Shown one piece after another: positions 10,059 through 18,713 of a stretch of DNA of 64,000 nucleotides; the stretch's first letter is position 1; every line of letters begins with the position of its first letter. The translations under genes were made by a program, and so were the position numbers. This stretch comes from Nodosilinea sp. E11 (GTDB lineage: Bacteria > Cyanobacteriota > Cyanobacteriia > Phormidesmidales > Phormidesmidaceae): the NCBI RefSeq assembly GCF_032813545.1, contig NZ_CP136520.1, positions 5,078,001-5,142,000 of the forward strand, read 5' to 3'. The notes below the pieces were generated by a model. It was not told the DNA's origin, did no database searches, and saw nothing but the letters and a program-made list of their open reading frames with translations.

Positions 10059-13000
10059 ATGCATAACCCTGAGGACGAGGCTAAACGGCTTGCTGTGGTG
10101 CGGCGCTACCAGATTTTAGACACGCCTCCTGAAGAGTCCTTTGACCGGATTACGGCGATCGCCGCGCGGCTGTTTCAGGTGCCCATTGCTTTGGTCTCGG
10201 TCGTCGATGGCGATCGCATCTGGTTTAAGTCACGCCATGGCTTAGCTCTAGAACATACTGGCCGCGATCCTACCCTGGACACCCCGGCGATTTTGCCCAG
10301 CGCCGTCTACGTTATCCCCGATGCCTGCCAAGTTCCCCTCGATCAGTCCCATCCCCTGGTGCAGGGTGAGTTTGGTCTCCGATTTTATGCCGCTGCGCCC
10401 CTGATCAGCCCGGAGGGCTACACCCTTGGCACCTTGAGCATTCTCGACCACCACCCCCGCTCGCTCGCCGCCGATGACGCCCAAACCCTGGCTGATCTGG
10501 CCGCCCTGGTCATGGATGAGCTGACTCTGCGGCTGTCGTCGCTACCGCCGGTTGCCCCCGCCGCCCCACTGGTCAACCTCGACGATCTCTATTACCGTAC
10601 CCCCGGTGGCTATTGCGGCCTCAATGGCGATGGGCTAGTCGTTGAAATCAACGACACCGCCCTGGATTGGCTGGGCTATAGTCGCACGGCGGTGGTTGGC
10701 ACCATGCGCTTTTCAGACCTGCTCACCCCCACCAGCGCCACCCCCTTTGCCGAGGCCTTTGCTCAGCTAAAGCGCCAGGGGCACCTCCACGATCTTGAGT
10801 TGGAGCTAGGGCGGGCCGATGGCTCTACTCTATGGGTTGTGTTTAATGCCATCGCCGAATACGACGCCCAGGGCCAGTTTGCCAAAGGTCGCTCGACAGT
10901 CTACAACATCAGCGATCGCAAACATACCGAGCTCACCCTGCGCCAGCTCAACCAAGCTCTAGAAGTAAAAGTGGCCGAGCGCACCGCCGAACTGGCCGAC
11001 CGCAATGCCGACCTCGAAGCTAGCAACCAGGCTCTACACCTGAGCAACAAGCGCTTTCGCAACGCCTTTGACTACGCCGGTATTGGCATGGCCTTGGTCA
11101 GTCTAGAGGGGCAGTGGCTAGAGGTGAATCGATCGCTGTGCGACATTACCGGCTATAGCGAAGCCGAGCTGCTGGCCATTACCTTTCAAGCCATCACCCA
11201 CCCTGACGATCTCGATGCCGACCTCGATTTGATGGATCAACTGCTGAATCAAAAGATTCGTCAATATCATCTGGAGAAGCGCTATCGCCACCGGCAGGGG
11301 CACTGGATCTGGATCATGCTCAGCGTGTCAATGGTCCGTGACGAGCGGCAGGAGCCCCTTTATTTTGTCTCCCAGGTGCAGGATGTTCACGAGCATAAGC
11401 AGGCCACCCTGGCTCTGCACCAAAGCCAAACTAAGCTGCTAGAAGCCCAGAAAATCGGCCATATTGGCAGTTGGGAATACGATGTTCGTACTCAAAAAGT
11501 CACCTGGTCTGCCGAAAAATTTCGTATTTTCGGCCGTGACCCCAGCCTGGGATCGCCGAGTCTTGACGAGCTGCTGCGCCTCTACTATCCGAACGACGGC
11601 GATCAGTTGCGCCAGGCCATCGACCACACCCTAGCGACGGGCGAGCCCTTCAGCCTGCGGCTCAAGTGCACCCGTGGCGACGGGGGGCAACGCGATCTTG
11701 ACACCCGCGGCCAGGCCGAGCGCAACGCCCAGGGCGAGATTGTGCGGCTTTACGGCATTAGCCAAGACATTACCGAGCGAGTGCAGGCCGAGCAAGAACG
11801 GCAAGACATGAGCACCGCCCTGGCTCTGACCGTCGAAGGCATTGCGCGCTTAGACAACGCCGGGCGCTATATCAGCGTCAATCAGGCCTATGGGGCGATG
11901 GTGGGCTACAGCCCCGATGAGCTAGTGGGCAAAACCTGGCAAGTCACCCTGCACCCTGACGATCTAAATCGTGTGGAGACTGCCTACGAGCAGATGCTCA
12001 GCCAGGGCAAGGTCAACGTCGAGGCTCGGGGCCTGCGCAAAGATGGCTCGATCTTCTACAAACAGCTGTTTATGGTGGCAGCCTACGATGGGCAGCAGCG
12101 CCATGGCCACTACTGCTTTATGAAGGATATCAGCGAACGAGCCCGGCTAGAGGCCGAGCGCAGGCAAGCTGAAATTGCCCTACAGCAAGAACTTCAGCGC
12201 CTGTCTGAGGTGATTGCCACCCAGCAGGAGGTGGCCCTAGCCAACCCCAATCTCGATCAGGTGATCGCGGTGGTGACCCAACAGGCTCAGCAGTTGACTC
12301 GGGCCGATGGTGCAGCGGTGGAGATGGTCGAAGACACCGATTTGGTCTGTCGCTATGCCTGCGGTCAATCGGCTAAGCATTTGGGCTGGCGACTGCCGGT
12401 GGAGCGTAGCTTTATGGGGCAGGCCTTAACCCAGGCTCGCGAGCTCTACTGCCCCGATATCAATAGTGACGCATGGGTTGATCTGGAGAGCTTTCGCGCT
12501 ATGGGTCTGCGATCGATGGCGGTGATTCCCTTAACCTATCAGGCTGAACCGGTGGGGATTCTCAAGGTGTGCTCGGCCCAGCCAGCGGCGTTTACCAATT
12601 CAGATCGACAGACCCTCAAGCTGATCGCCGGACTGCTGGCGGCCAGCCTGCATGTGGCTGGGGAATTTAAGGCCAAGACCCTGCTGCTGCAAAACCTGCA
12701 AGCGAGTGAAGCCCGCTACCGCTCGGTGGTGTCGGCCCTCTCAGAAGGTATTGCTGTGATCCAAGCCGATGGTACGGTCTTGACCTGTAACGCTAGCGCT
12801 GCCCAGATAGTGGGGCTGCCGAGCGATCGCATGGTGGGGCGATCGATTACCAAGCTGGCGGGACGGGTGATTCGGGCCGATGGCACCCCCTGCCCGCTAG
12901 ACGATTTTCCGCCCTTGATCACCCTACGCACGGGGCTGCCCATCACCAAGCAAGTGTTGGGCTTGCGTAGACCCCGCACCACCACCTGGATTTCGGTGAA

Positions 13001-14165
13001 TACTCAGCCCCTGCTGCACCCTAACACTACCCAGCCCGACGACCTGCCCGATGCCGTGGTGGTGTCGTTTACCGATATTACCGAGCTGCGGCGCTCTGAG
13101 GTGGCGGCCCTGCGGCGGCGGGCCGAGCAAGAGCGGTTGCTAAGCGAGATTGCCCAACGCATTCGCCAAACCCTAGATCTAGACATTATTCTCACCACGA
13201 CGGTGACGGAGGTACAGCAGTTTTTGCAGACCGACCGGGTGATGATCTATCGCTTAGAGGCTAAGGGCCAGGGTACCGTGATTGCTGAGGCTACCACCCC
13301 AGACCACCCCTCGCTGCTGGGACGACAGGTGCACAACCCTCTGTCTGTGGAGCGGTGGGAGTATTTCGAGGCAGGTAACCTGAAGGCGATCGCCGATCTC
13401 CAGGCCCAGCCCGATCGCGACTGCCCGATCGATCGCCTTGCCTTGGCCAGAGCCAAGGTGGCGGTGCCCATTGTCCAGAGCAATCGCCTGTGGGGCATGC
13501 TGATGGCCTACCACAACTCGGAGCCACGCCCCTGGGAAACCTCTGAACTCGATGTGTTGAAGCGGCTGGCGATTCAGCTGGCGATCGCCATTCAGCAGTC
13601 TCAGCTGTACCAGCACATTCAAGCGGCCAACCGCCAGCTTGAGCACCTGGCCACCCACGACGGGCTCACTCAGGTAGCCAACCGCCGCAGCTTTGATACG
13701 CAACTCCAGCAGGAGTGGACTCGCTTGGGGCGGGAGCAAGCCCCCCTGAGCCTGATTCTGTGCGATATTGACCACTTTAAGCTCTATAACGATACCTACG
13801 GGCATCCTGCCGGGGATGTCTGTCTTCAGCAGGTGGCCCAGGCCCTAGAGCAGGCTACCAAGCGCCCTGCCGACTTGGTAGCCCGCTACGGCGGCGAAGA
13901 ATTTGCCCTGGTGCTGCCCGCCACCGATGCCGCCGGGGCCGAGGCGATCGCCCGCGCCATCCAGCGCACCCTTAAGCAGCTAGCCCTATTTCACGGGGCT
14001 TCGCCCCTCGGGCAGCGCATTACCCTGAGCTTGGGAATCGCCACCGCCATTCCCATCCCGGAGCGATCGCCCCAGACCCTCGTGGACCAGGCCGATGCTG
14101 CGCTCTATGCGGCTAAGCACCAGGGGCGCGATCGCTACTGCATGGCTCCACCCCAGGAGCCTTAG
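10059..14165 (+). CDS. Diguanylate cyclase with GAF and multiple PAS domains (GGEEF)
   Basis: A 1368-residue soluble signalling protein that should make cyclic di-GMP from GTP. The N-terminal GAF (about 1-165) begins with the common LAVVRRYQILDTPPEESFDRI. Four PAS/PAC units follow (about 185-700; PAC motifs ITERVQAEQERQ, FMKDISERARLEAE). Then come a second GAF (about 720-880), a further PAS (about 890-1010), a phytochrome-type third GAF (about 1030-1190, RVMIYRLEA) and a GGDEF domain (about 1205-1365). The active-site loop is GGEEF at 1278-1282. The inhibitory I-site RPAD sits five residues upstream (1269-1272), so product inhibition should be possible. No EAL domain is present. The ATG at 10059 opens directly into the conserved GAF start. 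It is convergent with the dehydrogenase gene, 45 bp away. Confidence 0.94.
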   Translation: MHNPEDEAKRLAVVRRYQILDTPPEESFDRITAIAARLFQVPIALVSVVDGDRIWFKSRHGLALEHTGRDPTLDTPAILPSAVYVIPDACQVPLDQSHPLVQGEFGLRFYAAAPLISPEGYTLGTLSILDHHPRSLAADDAQTLADLAALVMDELTLRLSSLPPVAPAAPLVNLDDLYYRTPGGYCGLNGDGLVVEINDTALDWLGYSRTAVVGTMRFSDLLTPTSATPFAEAFAQLKRQGHLHDLELELGRADGSTLWVVFNAIAEYDAQGQFAKGRSTVYNISDRKHTELTLRQLNQALEVKVAERTAELADRNADLEASNQALHLSNKRFRNAFDYAGIGMALVSLEGQWLEVNRSLCDITGYSEAELLAITFQAITHPDDLDADLDLMDQLLNQKIRQYHLEKRYRHRQGHWIWIMLSVSMVRDERQEPLYFVSQVQDVHEHKQATLALHQSQTKLLEAQKIGHIGSWEYDVRTQKVTWSAEKFRIFGRDPSLGSPSLDELLRLYYPNDGDQLRQAIDHTLATGEPFSLRLKCTRGDGGQRDLDTRGQAERNAQGEIVRLYGISQDITERVQAEQERQDMSTALALTVEGIARLDNAGRYISVNQAYGAMVGYSPDELVGKTWQVTLHPDDLNRVETAYEQMLSQGKVNVEARGLRKDGSIFYKQLFMVAAYDGQQRHGHYCFMKDISERARLEAERRQAEIALQQELQRLSEVIATQQEVALANPNLDQVIAVVTQQAQQLTRADGAAVEMVEDTDLVCRYACGQSAKHLGWRLPVERSFMGQALTQARELYCPDINSDAWVDLESFRAMGLRSMAVIPLTYQAEPVGILKVCSAQPAAFTNSDRQTLKLIAGLLAASLHVAGEFKAKTLLLQNLQASEARYRSVVSALSEGIAVIQADGTVLTCNASAAQIVGLPSDRMVGRSITKLAGRVIRADGTPCPLDDFPPLITLRTGLPITKQVLGLRRPRTTTWISVNTQPLLHPNTTQPDDLPDAVVVSFTDITELRRSEVAALRRRAEQERLLSEIAQRIRQTLDLDIILTTTVTEVQQFLQTDRVMIYRLEAKGQGTVIAEATTPDHPSLLGRQVHNPLSVERWEYFEAGNLKAIADLQAQPDRDCPIDRLALARAKVAVPIVQSNRLWGMLMAYHNSEPRPWETSELDVLKRLAIQLAIAIQQSQLYQHIQAANRQLEHLATHDGLTQVANRRSFDTQLQQEWTRLGREQAPLSLILCDIDHFKLYNDTYGHPAGDVCLQQVAQALEQATKRPADLVARYGGEEFALVLPATDAAGAEAIARAIQRTLKQLALFHGASPLGQRITLSLGIATAIPIPERSPQTLVDQADAALYAAKHQGRDRYCMAPPQEP

Positions 14166-14210
14166 CCTCGCTGCACCCACCCTTGCGCCCGGCCCAGATG
14201 GTTCACCCTG

Positions 14211-15188
14211 TTAAGCCTTGGGTGACCCCAGTGGCCCAAGCAGCAAGACGGGCCAGGGCAGCTCGACATCGGGCACCCAGCCGGCGTAGGATTGCAGCCC
14301 CGGCACCACCGAGGGCAACACAAACCGCAGCGATCGCAGCGAGGCAGGCCGGTTGCCGTCGGCATCGACCAGTCCGTAGGTTTTGGCCAGTTCGGCTACA
14401 ATTTGCACCTGCCCCGCGCGGCGCAGCACCTGGGCATCGGCGGCCAGAGCCGCAATGGCCCGCCCAGTCAGCAGAGGAGTTTCCCAGTTGTAGCGGGCTT
14501 TAATCGAGTCGGTTGGGGCACCGCCCACCGTAATCCCGTCTAGGCCCAGGTCGGCGGCAAACTTGGTCATCAGCTCGGTGCCGACAATGCCTGGCCAGAT
14601 CGAGAGCGACGTCACCTGGTGGGGTTTGAGCTCGACGGCCATATCGGCGGCCATGCGATCGCAGGCGGCTTTGCCGACCCCGTAGGGCACCCCAAAAATA
14701 TAGGACAGCCCACCCCAGGAGGAGAGTGTGCAAATTAGCCCCCGCCGGCGCGGCACCATCAGGCGGGCGGCGTAGACGCTGGCCAGGTAGTGACTGCGCA
14801 GACCAACATGGTTGCAGGCATCCCAAAAGTCGGGTTCCGATTCCCAGAAGGGTTTGCCGTAGGCGGCTTTGAGGGCCGACACCCCAGCGTAGGCATTGTT
14901 CACCAGCAGATCGAGCCGTCCCTGCTGCTCGGTGGCAATGCGCTCAAACAGCGATCGCACCTGCTGATCATCGCCATGGTCTACCTGCACGGGTCGTGCC
15001 ACACCGCCCGCCTGGGTGACAGCGGCGGCGGTTTCCTCTAGGGAACCGACCGAGTCGGCGGTGGCTGTCAACGTGCGGCCCGTCAGATAAACCGTGGCCC
15101 CAGCCTCGGCCAGGCCGGTGGCAATACCTTTGCCCAGACCTCGGGTAGCCCCGGTGACTAGGGCAACTTGTCCATTCAGTGATGTCAT
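14211..15188 (-). CDS. Short-chain dehydrogenase/reductase (SDR family)
   Basis: NAD(P)-dependent oxidoreductase with the classical Rossmann glycine motif TGATRGLG near the N-terminus, the NNAY structural motif (LLVNNAYAG), and the catalytic Ser (SSWGG) and YxxxK (YGVGK). At 325 residues it is longer than a typical 250-residue SDR because of a C-terminal extension, like the eukaryotic DHRS1 group and its bacterial relatives. The substrate cannot be told from sequence. The first Met at 15188 gives a normal SDR N-terminus (LNGQVALVTGATRG). The gene stands between a diguanylate cyclase and a small membrane protein and is probably its own unit. Confidence 0.9.
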   Translation of the reverse strand: MTSLNGQVALVTGATRGLGKGIATGLAEAGATVYLTGRTLTATADSVGSLEETAAAVTQAGGVARPVQVDHGDDQQVRSLFERIATEQQGRLDLLVNNAYAGVSALKAAYGKPFWESEPDFWDACNHVGLRSHYLASVYAARLMVPRRRGLICTLSSWGGLSYIFGVPYGVGKAACDRMAADMAVELKPHQVTSLSIWPGIVGTELMTKFAADLGLDGITVGGAPTDSIKARYNWETPLLTGRAIAALAADAQVLRRAGQVQIVAELAKTYGLVDADGNRPASLRSLRFVLPSVVPGLQSYAGWVPDVELPWPVLLLGPLGSPKA

Positions 15189-15269
15189 AAATTAGCTCTT
15201 GCTACCCTTCGATGGTAAAGAGTTGCCGCCGTTTCTGCGGCAGCTGCGGCCCGAGTCGTCAATTCGGGC

Positions 15270-15620
15270 TCAAGAGAAAAAGCCATCGTTAACGTAAGAA
15301 ATCCAGGCGAGGGCTAACCCAGCGATGACGACGTTGATCAGGGGCAGGGTGGTCAGCCCGCAGGCCCAGAGGTAGCGGTGGGGAATGGCTGCCAAGGCGG
15401 GTAGAGCAAAGACTAACCAGCTCAGCAGCACCGCCCCTAGGCAAACCAGCGGAAAGGTGGCGATGCTGAGGGCCAGGGTAACGGTCGCTGGGCTTTCCAG
15501 CGCTTTGGGGTCGTCAAACATCATCGGCGTCATCATCGCTGGCAGCGCGCCGATCACAGCCCCTGCGATCAAAATAACCGTGGCAATTACCAGAAGCATC
15601 AAGGCCGTTTTCCGGTTCAT
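15270..15620 (-). CDS. Small membrane protein, three predicted TM helices
   Basis: The open frame extends to 15707, but the ATG at 15620 (MNRKTALMLLVIATVIL) is the better start. It gives a positively charged N-terminus followed directly by a membrane helix, and it avoids residues encoded by a dispersed repeat. The 116-residue product has helices at about 5-28, 48-75 and 85-108 with short polar loops. I recognise no family and infer no function. The upstream region (15655-15723) holds a copy of the dispersed palindromic repeat seen at 27917 and 43136. Confidence 0.6.
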   Translation of the reverse strand: MNRKTALMLLVIATVILIAGAVIGALPAMMTPMMFDDPKALESPATVTLALSIATFPLVCLGAVLLSWLVFALPALAAIPHRYLWACGLTTLPLINVVIAGLALAWISYVNDGFFS

Positions 15621-15654
15621 AGTTGAGAGTTTGATCTGAAACCTAGACCTGATG

Positions 15655-15723
15655 CCATATCCGGATCGTACAAACCCGGTTCCCAAGAGGTCAAATTGTA
15701 GGGGCAAATGGCATTTGCCCTAC
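15655..15723 (+). repeat. Dispersed palindromic repeat, partial copy A
   Basis: Left part of the MITE-like element: AATCCGG-like start, TTCCCAAGAGGTCAAATTGT, then the near-perfect palindrome GTAGGGGCAAATG / CATTTGCCCTAC (15698-15723). Its sequence order matches copies at 27917-28023 and 43108-43214 (the latter inverted). The right end present in those copies is not recognisable here. Confidence 0.75.
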
Positions 15724-15774
15724 TCTTCAAACACCCTTTCAGAAGGGAGGTCTGATCTCCTACAGGCCCAGACC

Positions 15775-18312
15775 TTAAAGATAAGCCACGGTGACGCCAG
15801 TGCCACCGTCGGCTTGGGCGGCGGGCTCAAGCCGTTGCACTTGCGGATGGCGCTTGAGGTAGTCGTGCACACCGGCCTTGAGTTTGCCGGTGCCGTGGCC
15901 ATGGATAATCCACAGGGCCCCGCTACCCTTGGCGATCGCCTCTTCTAGCACGCCCTCGGCTTCGGCCACCCGCATGCCGCGCAGATCGATCGTGTTGCGG
16001 CTGGTACGAATGGCTGGGGCTGGGGGAGCCGCCTGGGCAGCGGGCACTGTGTCGATCGGTTTGGTCTTGACGGGCACCTCGGCTTTCTCGCCCCGCAGCG
16101 ATTCTATCTCCGCCAGGCTGACGGTGGTTTTCATCAGCCCAAAGCGCACGGTGATGCGGTGGTCATCGTCGGGGGCCGTGAGCACCTCGGCGGTCTGACC
16201 CAGGCTGGGAATGCGGATGCGATCGCCCACCGCTGGCCGGTAGCCGGGTTTTGTCGGCACCGGAGCGGCGGCGGGCAGGTGGGCCGACCCGATCGCATCG
16301 ACCGCCGCCGTCGCCCGCTGGGCATCTTGCGCCGTGGCTTCGCCCTGCTGCAAGCGGCGAATCACTTTGGCAATATCGCGCTTGGCATCGGCGATCGCCT
16401 GCTGCACCGCCGCCTGCTGCTGACGCTTGAGGTCTTGCTCGCGATCGCGCAGCAGATTGGCCTTGTGCTGCACCTCGTTATGGAGCTTTTCGGTAGCCGC
16501 CAGCAAGTCTGCCGCCGCCTGAGACCGTTCCTCCTGCTGGCGACGCTGGGCCTCTAGGCCCGCAATCACCTGGTTGACGTCGTCTTGGGCACCGAGGGCC
16601 ATCAGCGCCGTCGCCGCATCGACCACCGTAGTGGTCAACCCCAACCGCCGGGCGATTGCCAGGGCGTTTGAGCGGCCTGGAATGCCCCACAGCAGCCGGT
16701 AGGTGGGTGACAGCGTCACTTCGTCAAACTCTACCGAGGCGTTTTCAAACCGTTCATCCTGGTATTTCAGCGCCTTGAGTTCGCCGTAGTGGGTGGTGGC
16801 CATGGTCAGCCGCGCCCGGTGGGCCAGGTGCTTGAGCAGGGCAATGGCCAGGGCGGTGCCCTCGGTGGGGTCAGTGCCCGCGCCGACTTCGTCGAGCAGG
16901 ATGAGGGCGTTGGCGGGGGTGAGGGGGTGAGGGGGTGAAGGGGTGAGGGGGTGAAGGGGTGAGGGGATGGAACTCGATTCGGGCAGGCGGTAGGTTTCTA
17001 TAGCCTCCCCATCGCTTACATCACTCCCATCGCTTACGTCTCTTACATTACTCTCACCACCCACTTCACTCTCACCATCCAGGGCAGCGAGAATGCGACC
17101 GATGCGGCGAATGTGGCCCGAAAAGGTAGAGAGGCTCTGCTCGATCGACTGCTCATCGCCAATATCGGCCAGCACCTGCTCAAACCAGGGCAATTCTACC
17201 GGTTCGCGGGCGGGTACGTAGAGGCCGGCACGGGCCATTAGCGCCGCCAGCCCGAGGGTTTTGAGGGTGACGGTTTTGCCGCCAGTGTTGGGGCCAGTAA
17301 TGGCGATTACCCGCAGCTCGGGGCGAATCAGCAGGTTGATGGGCACCACCTCTGGCCCCTGCTCGTGGCGCTGTTGCCACACCAGCAGGGGGTGGCGCAG
17401 CTGGCGCAGGGTGGTTTGCTCGTCGGGGTCAATGAACCGGGGCGGGTTGGCTCCCAGCCACAACGAGTAGCGGGCGCGGGCGTGGGCCAGGTCAAGCTCG
17501 GTCACCACCGCCAGCAGGTGGGCCAGGTCGTCGTAGACCTCGGCCACGGCCTCACTGAGCTGCCGCAGAATGATCTCTTCTTCGGTTTTTTCTTGGCGCA
17601 GCAGCTGGCGCAGACGGTTGCCTAGTTCAACCACCGCCTGGGGCTCGATGTAAAGGGTAGCCCCGCTGGCGGAAGCATCGTGAACGATGCCGGGCACCGC
17701 GTCTTTTTGGGGGGCTTTCACCGGCAGCACAAAGCGATCGCCCCGCTGGGTAATGAGTGGCTCTTGCATGGCCCCCGCCTGGCGCTGCAAAATGCGCTGC
17801 AACCGCTGCTGTATGTCTTGGCGGGTGGCCTTCATGCGATCGCGAATGTCCCCCAGCTTAGGGCTGGCCCGGTCGGTCACATCGCCGCGATCGTCGATGC
17901 AGTGGTAAATCTGCTGCTCTAGGTCGGGGTGGGTGCTCAGGTCGGCCACCAGAGTTTGCAGCACCGGCAGGTCTTCTGGCGGCTGAGCATCAATGGTGCG
18001 GCGCAGTTGGCGAGCCCCGTGGAGGGTGGTGGCGATCGCCAACAGCTCTTCACCGTTCAGCAGTCCCTGGCGGTGAGCCCGCTCTAACGCCGTGCCAATA
18101 TCGCGAATGCCGCCAAAATTTAGCCCATTGTTGTTTTGCTCTAGCCAGCATGCCTCCTGGGTTTGAGCCAGCAGATTGGCGCTGGCCGCCTGGGTCGCTG
18201 GGGTCGCTAGAGATTGGGCGGCCAGGGTGCCCATCTTGGTGGCCGCAAAGGTTGAGAGGTGTTGGCACAGCCGGGGCCACTCCAGCAGGTTCAGGGTTTC
18301 GTGCTGAATCAA
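15775..18312 (-). CDS. mutS2: MutS2 endonuclease/ATPase with internal insertion
   Basis: MutS2 is a MutS-like ATPase that suppresses recombination and acts on branched DNA or collided ribosomes, depending on species. Visible: the N-terminal MutS core, Walker A GPNTGGKT (340-347), Walker B ending in LLDEVGAGTDP (Asp474-Glu475), a coiled-coil clamp with many Gln/Arg/Glu (about 560-690), a KOW-like stretch (VGDRIRIPSLGQTAEVL) and a C-terminal Smr nuclease domain (IDLRGMRVAEAE, WIIHGHGTGKL). The 845-residue length includes about 50 extra residues (414-466) between the ATPase sensor segment and Walker B, encoded by octanucleotide and other short repeats. The frame is intact, so the protein is probably functional. 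Confidence 0.95.
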   Translation of the reverse strand: MIQHETLNLLEWPRLCQHLSTFAATKMGTLAAQSLATPATQAASANLLAQTQEACWLEQNNNGLNFGGIRDIGTALERAHRQGLLNGEELLAIATTLHGARQLRRTIDAQPPEDLPVLQTLVADLSTHPDLEQQIYHCIDDRGDVTDRASPKLGDIRDRMKATRQDIQQRLQRILQRQAGAMQEPLITQRGDRFVLPVKAPQKDAVPGIVHDASASGATLYIEPQAVVELGNRLRQLLRQEKTEEEIILRQLSEAVAEVYDDLAHLLAVVTELDLAHARARYSLWLGANPPRFIDPDEQTTLRQLRHPLLVWQQRHEQGPEVVPINLLIRPELRVIAITGPNTGGKTVTLKTLGLAALMARAGLYVPAREPVELPWFEQVLADIGDEQSIEQSLSTFSGHIRRIGRILAALDGESEVGGESNVRDVSDGSDVSDGEAIETYRLPESSSIPSPLHPLTPSPPHPLTPANALILLDEVGAGTDPTEGTALAIALLKHLAHRARLTMATTHYGELKALKYQDERFENASVEFDEVTLSPTYRLLWGIPGRSNALAIARRLGLTTTVVDAATALMALGAQDDVNQVIAGLEAQRRQQEERSQAAADLLAATEKLHNEVQHKANLLRDREQDLKRQQQAAVQQAIADAKRDIAKVIRRLQQGEATAQDAQRATAAVDAIGSAHLPAAAPVPTKPGYRPAVGDRIRIPSLGQTAEVLTAPDDDHRITVRFGLMKTTVSLAEIESLRGEKAEVPVKTKPIDTVPAAQAAPPAPAIRTSRNTIDLRGMRVAEAEGVLEEAIAKGSGALWIIHGHGTGKLKAGVHDYLKRHPQVQRLEPAAQADGGTGVTVAYL
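16912..17073 (-). repeat. Repeat-rich in-frame insertion within mutS2
   Basis: The 16915-16970 part is a tandem octanucleotide (GGGGGTGA/AGGGGTGA, about seven units). The 16995-17073 part has imperfect repeats of CATCGCTTAC with TCACTC-type units. Together they encode Ser/Asp/Glu-rich, then Pro/His/Leu-rich residues not expected in MutS2. The total is in frame between the Walker A and Walker B segments. Confidence 0.75.
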
Positions 18313-18713
18313 TGACAGGTCAGACAGGGGATTAAGCTCTCGTAACGTACTGTCTTAAGTATAAAGAACTCCCTTGACCGAAACTCGGAGAAACCTGTTA
18401 CCGATTTCCGCAAGTTAACCCAGTGGTCTTGGCCAGTTATCTCGGTATAAAGACCGGTTCGATCTGGGGCGCGGTTTCGGTGAAGCTACTCAACCCACTG
18501 CTCCCAACAGTTGTTAAGCCCTGCTCAATATATGGCCATCGCCAGCCGTCAGCGGGCATTCTAAAAACTACCATCACCATCGACTATGGACGTTTTGACC
18601 CGATTTTCCCTGGGTAAACTGGCCGTGATGCTTAGGACCCACGGGTACTTTGGCCCAGGGCAGTTTACCCCAATCCTCTAAGTGGCTATCTATACCCCTT
18701 CTGACGCCGAGCT
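18313..18713. other. Intergenic region with one hairpin
   Basis: A 401-bp region between the divergent mutS2 and the diguanylate cyclase gene; both promoters must lie here. It contains a perfect 10-bp inverted repeat GGGTAAACTG (18612-18621) and CAGTTTACCC (18661-18670) shortly upstream of the cyclase start. I see no RNA gene and no convincing short ORF. Confidence 0.5.
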
